DNA of 21,084 nt from Nemertoderma westbladi (taxonomy: Eukaryota; Xenacoelomorpha; Nemertodermatida; Nemertodermatidae): the NCBI GenBank assembly GCA_032718475.1, contig JAUCBJ010002576.1, forward strand, positions 1 through 21,084, given 5' to 3'. This document shows positions 1 through 9,143 of this stretch, one piece after another. The notes below the pieces were generated by a model that saw only the letters and a program-made list of their open reading frames with translations, did not search any database and was not told the origin of the DNA. The position numbers were made by a program, and so were the translations under genes. Within the stretch, counting starts at the first letter, position 1; the number at the start of each line of letters is the position of its first letter.

Positions 1-317
1 CGTTGCCAAGTAGTGCTGAGGTGGTTGACTATGGTTCCCAGCAGCGCCAGCAGATAGGCTAGGCAATATCAAGCATGCCAATAAATGAGGGAGCTGGAAG
101 TATAGAGATACGGTGGCATTTTAATAACTTAATTACGTTTAGATCAATTAAAAACCATTTCTTATAAGGCAAATCTCTTGAACTGTAACTTGAAAACTAT
201 AATGGAATGGGGTATGGGAAATACAGTTATATAATTTTGAAGTATAATTATTTAAATCTTTTACTAGAAATTAGTTAATATCCTTTAAGAGGCAGGTTGA
301 AATTGCTGATTTTACCC

Positions 318-655
318 TAATCAACTTAATTAACTAATTAACTGCTATTATCTTACTTTCTCGAAGGCGACACGGAAATTCAACATGGAAAATTTCTAAA
401 CTTTGGCCAGATTACATGTGTACCAAGTTTGGTTAAATTTCATTAACATTTGGCTGAGTTATTAACCAACTGAATTAACTAATTAACTTATATTATCTTA
501 GCTTCTCGAAGGCCACACGGAAATTCAACTTCGAAAACTTCTAAACTTTCGCCAGACTACATGTGTACCAAGTTTGGATAGATTTCATTAACATTTGGCT
601 GAGTTTATTAACGTTTAAAATTGGACACAACAGATCAACAGATCAACAGAACACG
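318..655. repeat. Tandem duplication, ~145-bp unit (copies A and B)
   Basis: Two adjacent copies of the same sequence are offset by 145 bp: the shared TCGAAGG starts at 361 and again at 506. Both contain TTCTAAACTTT followed by a block around TGTGTACCAAGTTTGG and end near ACATTTGGCTGAGTT. Copy B extends further, through a stretch ending in a doubled GATCAACA. A third, diverged copy lies at about 1490-1613. No coding potential is seen. This is probably a dispersed repeat family; its class is unknown. Confidence 0.8.
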
Positions 656-1489
656 TTCGTGGGGCCTTCGCGCAGGAGGAGGCCCAGTTATGAGATACAA
701 ATTAAAATTGAGCCACTGTATCACAAAATCAGTATTTGAGAAATGTAACCATACCGACAATCAATCAAAGAAAGGGGGCAGTTAGTGTTCAGCCCTTTTA
801 ATCTGCACCCCTGCACCCCCCCCCCCCCCCCCCCCCCCCTTCCTATCAACCAATACATAACCGCGACATCTACCACCCAAGGGGCGGAAGGGTAGCACAA
901 ACTTATTTCCAATCACAAGTTCAATATGCGAAGCCATGTGTTTTATAGGAAATATTGAGTTTCGAGAAAATCGAGAATACTAGAAACTCGATCGAAATAC
1001 CTGCTCATCTCAGTATCCGTCCGTAGTCACCAGACTGCTGCGGTTTATTCCCGTAGAACAGTAGAATTCCCGCAACTTCCGACCCAATTCGACAACGAAT
1101 TCGCCTCACACTTTCGCGTGGCAGAGAACGTAATCCGGTGTGATACATGTCTGCCCGACTTTCAACAATTTCCCCCAGGCGATCCAGGATATGGCTGTCC
1201 GGGCGCCACTAAACCCAAATCGCAATCCTCGCCGATTCGTCCGGCTGCTCGGGTCCAGATACATCGGACTGTCGGAAGCTGTTTAGATGAAGAAGTTGTT
1301 TAGATGGCCTTGCCAACGACCAACGACCTGAAGACGGTACCGGTAACTCTGTACCACTGTAACAGTTAACAGTACTGGTACCATACTGTAATCCTGTAGT
1401 CTCCTAGCAACCAGCTGATGCTAAGCCTAATAATTGTTGGGTAGATTAATTTATTATAACTGTAAGGCAGTTACACAGATGCTGCACGA
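656..1489. other. No gene recognised; contains poly-C tract
   Basis: Apart from the poly-C run I see no supported gene. A 61-codon open frame at 1118-1303 (plus) has no recognisable motif and no splice context. Palindromic GGTACCGGTAC-like stretches occur at about 1335-1385 and recur near 2230-2285. Confidence 0.5.
816..839. repeat. Homopolymer run of 24 C
   Basis: An uninterrupted run of 24 cytosines is preceded by CACCCCTGCA. The complementary strand is a poly-G tract able to form G-quadruplexes. Any apparent polyglycine reading frame across it on the minus strand is a by-product of the run. Length may be inaccurate because such runs are hard to sequence. Confidence 0.9.
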
Positions 1490-1613
1490 AGACCCCACGC
1501 AAATTCAACTTGGAAAATTTCTAAACTTTTGCCAGACTACATATGTACCAAGTTTGGATATATTTTATCGAATTAACGTTTAAAATTGGACACAACAGAT
1601 CAACAGAGCAACA
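1490..1613. repeat. Third copy of the 145-bp repeat family
   Basis: The segment shares with copies A and B the AAATTCAACTTGGAAAA and TCTAAACTTT blocks, the ACCAAGTTTGGATA block, and the end GTTTAAAATTGGACACAACA followed by GATCAACAGA. It is about 1 kb from copy B, so the family is dispersed rather than purely tandem. It lacks about 10-15 bp in the middle compared with copy B. Confidence 0.75.
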
Positions 1614-2391
1614 GACACACCGATTGAGTTAGTGGTACCTGTATGCTAAGCTTGCTTACTTTCGTCGCTCGCCCCACATTGAATAAAATCAAATACAAAT
1701 TACATTACAAAATATAATTGAATTAATTAAATCAACTCTGTGCAGCTCTCTAACAATTCTCCTTAACATGCACTCAAGATGGCGAGCGACTAAGGCATTT
1801 TTCTAACAAACAATAATCGATCAGGATCACTTTAACCAATTGAGGGAAAGGAGCAGGTTACAGTGCTGCAGTGGTGGGCTTTTCTAACCAAAACAATAAA
1901 CCATCACTTTACCAATTAAGAGAAAGGAGCAGGTTGCAGAGGCGGGTTTTCGTAACCAAAACAATAAACGATCACTCTTTCTAAACAAAACAATATTGGC
2001 ATTGTTGATCTTGATGGTAGAGTAGGCAGGCTGTAAGCATGGTATAATATTATATCCCAATAGTCATGGTCAATTACAACATAAATCAAGACAGCTGGTT
2101 AATGCTGCACAGTACAGTACCGTAAACTACTCTATTCTATGGTTCTGCGTCATTACCTTATACTCCGCATCAGCACCACACAACCAAATACCAAATACTC
2201 AGCCTATAGGCCTACTATACTGTAATACTGATACCGGTACAACTAAAAACAGAAGAACTGTAGTACAGTAGTAGGTACCGGTACATTAAAAAAGGGGTCA
2301 TTAAAATAATATAAAGGGATCATATGATAAAAATATATATAATGTATAATACATATGATAAAAAATATTTTTCTTTTTAAAATGTCTTGCT
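1614..2391. repeat. Non-coding stretch with ~70-80-bp imperfect tandem repeat
   Basis: From about 1799 to 1975 a unit is repeated two and a half times. It consists of TTTCTAACCAAAACAATAAA, then GATCACTTTAACCAATT, then GAGAAAGGAGCAGGTT, with units beginning near 1799, 1879 and 1945. The rest, including the very AT-rich stretch 2310-2385, shows no gene. Confidence 0.6.
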
Positions 2392-2823
2392 CTACTTCAC
2401 CTCCTGAGTACCTCTTGTAGCTGTTTTGAGCATTCTGACTGGGAAGATGCATAGCAATCCCCTCCGAATCCTTTTCAGGCTCGTATCAGGCACTATGACT
2501 TCCCTGGTCCATTTATGGTATGAACTCTTGTGCTGTTGGAGAGAGTGGGTTTTAAGGATTGGTTGGAGGGGAGCGGGTTCCTCGAATGGAATAGTTTTCT
2601 CCAACTCGGGAATGAGGATGGGTTCATATTCCCGTTCAATCCCTCTTTCCCTATCCTCCTCGATTAGGAAATCTCGCTCGAGTAAAGCTGTTTCGTAATT
2701 GGCTAACTTGGCGTCGTCCATACTTTTATTTTGTATCAATATCTTTTCTGCCTTTATCTCTCGAGATTGTTGTTCCGCATCCCATTTTTGTATCTTTTTT
2801 ATTTTATTGAGTTCCCTTTTCGT
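2392..2823 (-). CDS. Unrecognised charged, coiled-coil-like reading frame
   Basis: An open frame of about 143 codons runs on the minus strand from just after a stop at 2824-2826 to TAG at 2392. The first ATG in a plausible position gives about 109 residues (MDDAKLANYETALL...). The N-terminal half is rich in E, K, R, D and Q, with ELNKIKKIQKW and LIEEDRERGIERE, and is likely helical or coiled-coil. The middle is proline-rich (EPAPLQPIL) and the end is basic. Just upstream in another frame, SEKMINEK seems to lead into the same kind of sequence, so one frameshift is likely near 2825. It abuts the broken end of an RTE reverse transcriptase fragment but matches no RTE domain I know. It may be a remnant of another element or of a host exon. 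No function is assigned. Confidence 0.4.
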   Translation of the reverse strand, partial: TKRELNKIKKIQKWDAEQQSREIKAEKILIQNKSMDDAKLANYETALLERDFLIEEDRERGIEREYEPILIPELEKTIPFEEPAPLQPILKTHSLQQHKSSYHKWTREVIVPDTSLKRIRRGLLCIFPVRMLKTATRGTQEVK

Positions 2824-2826
2824 TTA

Positions 2827-4095
2827 TCATTTTCTCACTGAGTTTCTCTCTGCAATAATTTCATCAGGAATCCCATATAATGAAAGTATGCTGAACATAC
2901 GTGAGCGAGAGACTGAATCAAAGGCCTTGAAGAAGTCAACAAAGATAACAGCCAGATGCCTGTCTTTTTTTGATAATTCTTCAATTATCCTTCTAAGTGC
3001 CAAAATGGGCTCCATGGTCCCACGACCTTTACGGAACCCATTCTGATTTCCACGGAGCAGTCTCTCAAGACTAAGACACTTTTACTTCTATAAAGTTATT
3101 ATGCAATACCCTGTCATTATTGAGGAGCTTTTCAAAGTGGGCCTTCCAACCATTGAGGCGATCGGCTGGTGATTCAGCCTTAACCTTGGTGGTTGGTTGG
3201 CTTTTTCGACCAGCAAGCAAGTTGATCGATCTCCATGCCTGTGATGATTGCCTGCTGTCGTCAGCATGATTGATGGCATCAACCAAAGTTTATTAGCTCC
3301 TGTAAATTAACAGAGTACTGCCTTTTTCAGGGACATAGATGCAGCCTTAACTGCATTCTTGGCCGCTGTAGTCTGTTTGAGTCGGGACTCTTTCTGCGCC
3401 TTGTAGAGGTCATTTCGGCACTTCTGAATTTTGTTGTCAGTCCAGGGGGCCCGTTTCCTGTTTCGAGGGTATTCAGGAACTGTTTCTGCAGCTGCTAACT
3501 TAACTGCCTTTGTGAAGGCAGTATAGCCCTCACAGTGATCTGCCGCCTCAGAGGCAAGAACCTCATAGCTGTTGCTCAGCTGTAGTGTGAAGCTGGATCT
3601 CACACTTGGTTGTTGCAACAGAGAGGACCAGTCATGCCACGGCAAGGCAGATTTCGTTGTTCCGCTAGCACGCAGACTAAGTCTTACCTTGGCCACAATA
3701 AGGCGGTGATCACTGGAGAAGGGTCGTAGTGTAAATGCATTACAGTCTTGTATAGAGCTCCTGTATTTCCTACGAAACAGGATATGGTCTATCTGAGACT
3801 TGTGACCACTGGGTCCACTATGAGTCCATAGCTTTCCAGTTCGCTTCTTGAACTGGGTTCCAGCCGAAAACAATCCATTTCCAGAGATAAAATCCTGAAG
3901 AATGATCTTGGCCGCTGTAGTGCGGTGTACACCATGTAAATCTCCAACAGCTCTGGCATACCCTCCATCAGCGTAGTACCTGGTAGTAGTATAGCCAACT
4001 GTATTTCAGGAAACACCCTTCTTTGGATCTAACATGATGTCACCACAAATAACTGAAAGAATTTCTTCAAAATGAACAGGATAAAACCTGAACCT
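2827..4095 (-). pseudogene. Degenerate RTE-type LINE: endonuclease, linker, partial RT
   Basis: Read on the minus strand from about 4095 down, the fragment shows an APE-type endonuclease. It has ICGD near 4040, then an in-frame stop at 4006-4008, then GNGLF, GKLWTH, QIDHILFRRK and SSDHRLIVAKVRLSLRA (3700-3870), where SDHR is the terminal catalytic motif. A linker follows with AWRSINLLAGRKSQ and RLNGWKAHFEKLL (3071-3286). After a junction near 3075-3085 comes an RT piece, LLRGNQNGFRKGRGT, then ILALRRIIEEL and VIFVDFFKAFDS with the first catalytic Asp, ending at YGIPDEIIA near 2840. About 120 residues of early RT are missing, and everything after the FVDF block (including FADD) is lost. It is clearly related to, but a different subfamily from, the LINE at 12-15.5 kb. 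It is non-functional. Confidence 0.85.
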
Positions 4096-4904
4096 TTCAA
4101 AAAAATCATATTATCGTAATTGGGATAATGGGTTGTACTTCTTATTATATACTGGTTTACGCCTATTACCAATTTCTATGTCAAACTGAACACGCCACAT
4201 GTTAATGTTAAATATTACAGTTGGCAATATTACATGGTGTGTTAACACGTGCTTCTGCTAATAGCCTAAACAGAGGTTTTACCTCTGTTAAGGAAAATGT
4301 TCTCAGTTAGTTCACAGAGAACTAACAGTGAACGTAAAACTCACCCTTTAACAGTGACTTATCAGACAGAGAACTAACATTGCCAATAACTCACCGACTA
4401 AAATTATCAGCGAACAAATCTTCTCTGTTAGCTTAACATAAGGCTTAACAGAGGCAATTGCTCATCACCCCTGAACTGGTGATGCTGTTGCGGCCCGGAC
4501 TTGCGGTGATGCTTGTGCTGTATGTTACAATATATGTATGTATGGTTTGTGCTGTATGTTACATACTGCATGCTTTTTGGTGTGGGATGGATGACCTACT
4601 GTACATGAGTGCAATTCGTGTGTCTGTCGTCTTACTTTGAACTTTGTATATACATACAGTATAGACATACCTTCCTGTATAGTACCACAGTTGTTTACTT
4701 ATCTTCTTATATTTCTACTTGTAGTATTGGGGTGACTGTCTCACTACGTAAATTCAGTAACACGTAACCTATACAGGTCTTACTGTAGCATAGTACATAG
4801 TATATGTGTACTGTAGAATGCATGGGCCTAGCCCATTCAATAAAATGATGCTTATTTCATACAAATTATCCGTTCCGGTGTTTCACTGTTACTGCCTCCT
4901 GTTG
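4096..4904. other. Non-coding AT-rich stretch with small foldback element
   Basis: No gene is supported. A 60-codon open frame at 4458-4640 lies in low-complexity sequence with a repeated TGTGCTGTATGTTAC (about 4516 and 4549) and is not convincing. The foldback at 4269-4454 is listed separately. Confidence 0.5.
4269..4454. repeat. Foldback / MITE-like inverted repeat
   Basis: A perfect hairpin AACAGAGGT-TTT-ACCTCTGTT occupies 4269-4289. The CCTCTGTTAAG of its right arm is repeated in inverted orientation as CTTAACAGAGG near 4444-4454, giving terminal inverted repeats about 170 bp apart. Inside is another hairpin, GTTAGTTC-ACAGA-GAACTAAC (near 4305-4325). No reading frame is present. It could be a small MITE or simply palindrome-rich DNA; I found no clear target-site duplication. 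Confidence 0.4.
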
Positions 4905-4905
4905 A

Positions 4906-4931
4906 ATAATAATTATTATTATTATTATTAT
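4906..4931. repeat. (ATT)n microsatellite
   Basis: About eight ATT/AAT trinucleotides in a row, with one interruption near 4909-4912. Confidence 0.85.
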
Positions 4932-4994
4932 AAGTCGGTCATTAGGCCATTTAAAATCCGTTGGTAGTCTGTCGGGTCTATCCCTCGCTTCACC

Positions 4995-5575
4995 TAGTGT
5001 CACCGTACCCAGAATCCTTTTCAGGCTCACGATACGCTGATTGGCTCCGCTCGGCTGTCTGTTGGTGTCTGTTGGTCGGTGAGAGAATGCAGCAGTGATG
5101 CTGCATATCACTCCATCCGGTTGGTAATACATCGGTCGACCCTTCACTGTACCACCACTCGCCCCTCTCAATCCCTTACAGGGTTGGTCCTCAGGCAAGT
5201 CAATCGGCTTAACTTCGGGGTTTGTCGGGTCCTCACAATGCCTAATGTCACTTTTCAGGAATCCTTTTCAGGCCCACACCAAGCTGACCAGCGCCGCTCG
5301 GACGGTCTGTGTCCTTCAAAGGTGCCGCTCGCCCCTCTCAATGACTTACAGGGTTGGTCCTCAGGAAAATCAAGCGGCTAAGTCCAAGGGTAACCCGGAT
5401 CAGCTGTCCCTGTACCTTTCTCCTGCACTCTGCCTAGTGTCACCCTAGATCGAATCCTTTTCAAGCTCACCCTAGGCTGACCGGCTCGGCATCCACACCT
5501 TGAATGATGCCTAGTGTCACCCTAGCCTGAATCCTTTTCAGGCTCGTGCTAGGCTGACCGGCGCCACTCAGGCAT
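4995..5575. repeat. Local repeat cluster with hairpin motif GAATCCTTTTCAGG
   Basis: Four diverged copies of a block, CCTAGTGTCACC then GAATCCTTTTCAGGCTC then TAGGCTGACCGGC, occur with the core at about 5012, 5259, 5452 and 5529. The core CCTGAA-TCCTT-TTCAGG is an inverted repeat; the last copy has 8-bp perfect arms (AGCCTGAA/TTCAGGCT). A second repeat, GCCCCTCTCAAT then CTTACAGGGTTGGTCCTCAG, occurs at 5161-5195 and 5331-5365, 170 bp apart. The GC content is higher than in the surroundings. On the minus strand all four cores read LKRI in one phase, but I do not claim a gene. Confidence 0.75.
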
Positions 5576-5673
5576 TTGTCCATAACTTTTCCGCAACTTT
5601 TCGGAATATTTGTTTATTGGAGTTTATAATTTTCAATATGCCCGGCACCCGATTTGAAAATAACACGAACAAT

Positions 5674-5962
5674 TTTTATCATCCGCCAGTTACCGCCGGT
5701 GAATGCCTACCACTTCATCCATTCGTTTAATATCTTTATTTAATATAATATAACCAGATAAAGACCCTCAATCTTTTATTTAATTTTTATCATCCACACA
5801 CTATGTTACTGGTGGTGAATGCCTACCACTTCATCTGTTCGTTTAATATCTTTATTTAATATAATATAACCAGATAAAGACCCTCAATCTTTTACTTAAT
5901 TTTTATCATCCACACACTATGTTACCGCTGGTGAATGCCTACCACTTCATCCGTTCGTTTAA
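5674..5962. repeat. 116-bp tandem repeat, about 2.5 copies
   Basis: The block GAATGCCTACCACTTCAT starts at 5701, 5817 and 5933, a regular 116-bp period. Copies two and three are almost identical, including TTTAATATAATATAACCAGA and CACACACTATGTTAC. The third copy is cut off after about 30 bp. Confidence 0.9.
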
Positions 5963-6094
5963 CTTATAATACTAAAACCTATTTTAAATAATTTGCTTGC
6001 TTTTTTTTTTATACATCTGCTGAATATCAGCTATAATATAGCCTAAAGATATAATTCATTAAAGTCCTATCCGTATTCTTGAGTTCCAAGCCTA

Positions 6095-7020
6095 TTTTAA
6101 TGAACTTTTATTTTTATGGCATTGTAGTTCATTCGTTATTTTAATGAACTTTGATTTTTATGGCATTGTAGTTCATTCGTTATTTTAATGAACTTTTATT
6201 TTTATGGCATTGTAGTTCATTCGTTATTTTAATGAACTTTTATTTTTATGGCATTGTAGTTCATTCGTTATTTTAATGAACTGTTATTTTTATGGCATTG
6301 TAGTTCATTTGTTATTTTAATGAACTTTTATTTTTATGGCATTGTAGTTCATTCGTTATTTTAATGAACTGTTATTTTTATGGCATTGTAGTTCATTCGT
6401 TATTTTAATGAACTGTTATTTTTATGGCATTGTAGTTCATTCATTATTTTAATGAACTTTTATTTTTATGGCATTGTAGTTCATTCGTTATTTTAATGAA
6501 CTTTTATTTTTATGGCATTGTAGTTCATTCGTTATTTTGATGAACTTTTATGGCATTGTAGTTCATTCGTTATTTTAATGAACTTTTATTTTTATGGCAT
6601 TGTAGTTCATTCGTTATTTTAATGAACTTTTATTTTTATGGCATTGTAGTTCATTCGTTATTTTAATGAACTTTTATTTTTATGGCATTGTAGTTCATTC
6701 GTTATTTTGATGAACTTTTACTTTTATGGCATTGTAGTTCATTCGTTATTTTAATGAACTTTTATTTTTATGGCATTGTAGTTCATTCGTTATTTTAATG
6801 AACTTTTATTTTTATGGCATTGTAGTTCATTCGTTATTTTGATGAACTTTTACTTTTATGGCATTGTAGTTCATTCGTTATTTTAATGAACTTTTATTTT
6901 TATGGCATTGTAGTTCATTCGTTATTTTAATGAACTTTTATTTTTATGGCATTGTAGTTCATTCGCTATTTTAATGAACTTTTATTTTTATGGCATTGTA
7001 GTTCATTCGTTATTTTAATG
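6095..7020. repeat. 44-bp minisatellite, about 21 copies, with inverted arms
   Basis: The unit is AATGAACT, a 19-nt T-rich spacer, AGTTCATT, then CGTTATTTT, totalling 44 bp. AATGAACT and AGTTCATT are exact reverse complements, so arms alternate through the array with spacers of 19 and 9 nt. Copies are nearly identical. One unit near 6540 has an 8-bp deletion, and a GATGAACT variant recurs at about 6538, 6710 and 6841, suggesting recent block duplication. The array is non-coding, because stops occur in all frames. Confidence 0.95.
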
Positions 7021-7618
7021 ACTTCAATAGTCTGAAAATCCGCTTGAACTCGAAAACTTATTATCCGATAACCAAATACAACATTCTCTTACCGATTCAA
7101 AATGTTAGCGCATTTGATAAAAAAATATGTTCTTTCAATCTCAATTTCGTATATTTTGACTCTTTACTGACTGTGCCGAAAATACATGCAGGTATGTTTT
7201 AACTTGCTGGTCTGATACAATGAGTGGAATGGCGCTAGTATACCTTCAACGAAGGGCTGCTCAATGTATCTGTTTATTCAACCCCTTTTTTCCCTTTATG
7301 TATTGATTTGCTTTATATTTTATTTAGTTCGATACGGTATTTGATTATCTATTGTATTTAACTGAGATATGATACCGGGAGGGTGAGGCTACATAGTATA
7401 ACAAGCAAATGACTGACTAATTAATTCTGTATGGACTCAAGTCTAGCATTTGTGTTTCCCTTTAGAGGAAACATATTGTAACTTGTCTTAATGTCTAATT
7501 ATAATGATATTGCTACCGTAATAAATTTGTGACAACTCTCAATCGTGATATAGTTAATAATAAGAGCTTTGCTTATAATAATGGTCTGAGATATCGCCAT
7601 ATATTAATTATTTAGTAA
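7021..7618. other. AT-rich spacer, nothing recognised
   Basis: I find no open frame of note, no repeat shared with the rest of the window and no RNA-like structure. It separates the 44-bp array from the left LTR-like repeat. Confidence 0.5.
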
Positions 7619-8089
7619 ATCAGAGGTACGACAACACACAAATCTGATGCAATTGTCCAGATTATCACTGATACTTAATTATAGTGTTGTGGCGCGTGTA
7701 AAACTTTCTTGATTCCATAATATCGACGATATATTCAGCAAAGATGACAGCAAATTGAGTTCAACGACAGAATATCAGTTATAATATACGTAAATAAAGT
7801 TAAATTATTAACAAAGGCATGTTATAAATGCTAGTCATCAGAAATCTGACCAGCGGATAAAGGCCCTGCATGGGAGATAAACTCCATAGCAGCATGTAAT
7901 GTACTGAATGAGCAAAACATCCAACCAGCAGAGATTATATACCAGGTTAACATAAGGGAATAATACAGACCAATGAGGCATTACAAACCTCAGCAAGCAT
8001 CAATATCATAAGTAAAATATGCATATAATGGCACTAGAGGCGTAAAAACCCTTATCATAGCATATTCAACAGGAATAGTCAATATTACC
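7619..8089 (-). mobile_element. Left LTR-like repeat (3' LTR of minus-strand element)
   Basis: About 470 bp is repeated in the same orientation at 15787-16305. Shared blocks include AATCTGATGCAATTGTCCAG, ATCACTGATACTTAATTATA, GATGACAGCAAATTGAGTTC and CCAACCAGCAGAGATTATAT. The outermost bases are eroded compared with the right copy: AT instead of TG at the left edge, and TTACC instead of TTACA at the right edge. It also lacks two short segments present in the right copy. The position next to BEL/Pao pol remnants on the minus strand suggests an LTR. No target-site duplication matching the right side is visible. Confidence 0.75.
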
Positions 8090-8620
8090 TGAAAACCAGA
8101 AAAATCAATGTTTGTTTCCAGGTCTTTTTCTTTTTGGAGGGTCGCTTGCGACGTTTCGTTGGTGGGGAACCGTTATTTGGTGACGAAGGCGGGGAACTTT
8201 GCACTTGTAGCCCCTAAGCGGCGGAATTTGGTGAATGGTGAATTTCCAAAGAGTCTGGAGGGGGCGCGACTGTCCGCACAGTTGGTCCACCAGTGGATGT
8301 TCCCGGTTGAGGTTTGATAACTGTAGTTGCCGCGGGAACGGAATAACGTAATAACTTCATACCCTTTCGGCCTACTTTAGCCGGTGAAGATCTAGCGGAA
8401 GGGGGTAACGTGGATTGTGCCGCTTTCTTGAGGATGGCGGCGGTGACCGGTCCTTAGAGGCTTGACTGTCTCTTCCGCAAGACGTACGGTATGACGGAGG
8501 TACGTAATGCGATCCAAAGTTTGTAATAACTCAGGATTGGTGGCGACGAACTCGTAAACAAGGTTGGAGTCTTTCCGAATAAAATTTCAAGGGGTTCATA
8601 CGGCGAAGGAACGTGCGCAT
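8085..8620 (-). pseudogene. Ser/Pro-rich, basic C-terminal tail of zinc-knuckle ORF
   Basis: This is the minus-strand continuation of the zinc-knuckle frame after frameshifts. About 8395-8590 reads LVYEFVATNPELLQTLD and RLAEETVKPL in one frame. About 8085-8400 then reads KPQPGTSTGGPTVRTVAPPP and SSPPSSPNNGSPP, ending in a lysine/arginine cluster (TKRRKRPSKKKK). One in-frame TAG lies at 8214-8216. The frame ends at TAA 8085-8087, exactly at the edge of the left LTR-like repeat. A basic, proline-rich tail suits a nucleic-acid-binding structural protein. This is a remnant, not a working gene. Confidence 0.5.
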
Positions 8621-8673
8621 GTATTGGTGAGCTCCGAAACTGTTAACAGTAGTTGGTAGTCAAGAAGGTGGGA

Positions 8674-9090
8674 TCATTGCGCTTCAATCGCAAAGGCGTA
8701 GGGGTTGAAGGCAAAGACTCCGCAATATGAGTGGGAAGACTCATAACTGATGATCGTGATTTGGTGTAAATCCGCGGAAGGTTCCCATAATTTACTATAC
8801 TTTAGGAGGGATGTTTCATCATCCCATTGTGTCAAGTCGAAGGGGTAGGAGCCTGGGTCGTGTCCTTTTAATAGACATTTATCGCATTGTTCCGAAAATT
8901 GCAGACAGTTAAAGGATGTGTGATCATTAAACAATCTACAATACGGACAATGAAGGGGTAGGTCAGAACATTGGGAATATGTCTGACAAATCTCGCTGGT
9001 AAGTGGTGCTTTATGCGCATGGGAGCCACATTGAATGCAGCGCTTCCGACCTTGTGATACGGCGGAATGAAAGGCAAATCTCGTTAATGG
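8674..9090 (-). pseudogene. Gag-like zinc-knuckle fragment (three CCHC-like motifs)
   Basis: A minus-strand open stretch of about 138 codons runs from after a TAG near 9091 to TGA at 8674. It contains three knuckle-like motifs at 8845-9039: CIQCGSHAH...C (CX2CX4HX8C), CPYCRLFNDHTSFNC (CX2CX5HX4C), and CDKCLLKGHDPGSY (CX2CX4HX4Y, where the last ligand is Tyr instead of Cys). Such arrays are typical of retroelement nucleocapsid proteins that bind genomic RNA. Downstream, LLKYSKLWEP and ISYESSHSYCGVF are not recognised. It lies 3' of RT-RNase H in the same orientation, whereas gag is normally 5' of pol. Rearrangement, a second element, or a 3' accessory ORF are all possible. Confidence 0.55.
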
Positions 9091-9143
9091 CTATGTATGG
9101 TCAAAGGTGCCACGGTATAATAAACTCGCCATCATCGTTTAAC

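Noticed and set aside
721-912. Minus-strand 63-residue frame with polyglycine
   Set aside because: It exists only because it crosses the poly-C run.
1118-1303. Plus-strand 61-residue frame
   Set aside because: No recognisable motif, no splice or promoter context, and a length expected by chance.
4458-4640. Plus-strand 60-residue hydrophobic frame
   Set aside because: Low-complexity TG-rich sequence with an internal repeat and no supporting context.
6095-7020. CRISPR-like array
   Set aside because: The units are directly adjacent with no variable spacers, and the context is eukaryotic.
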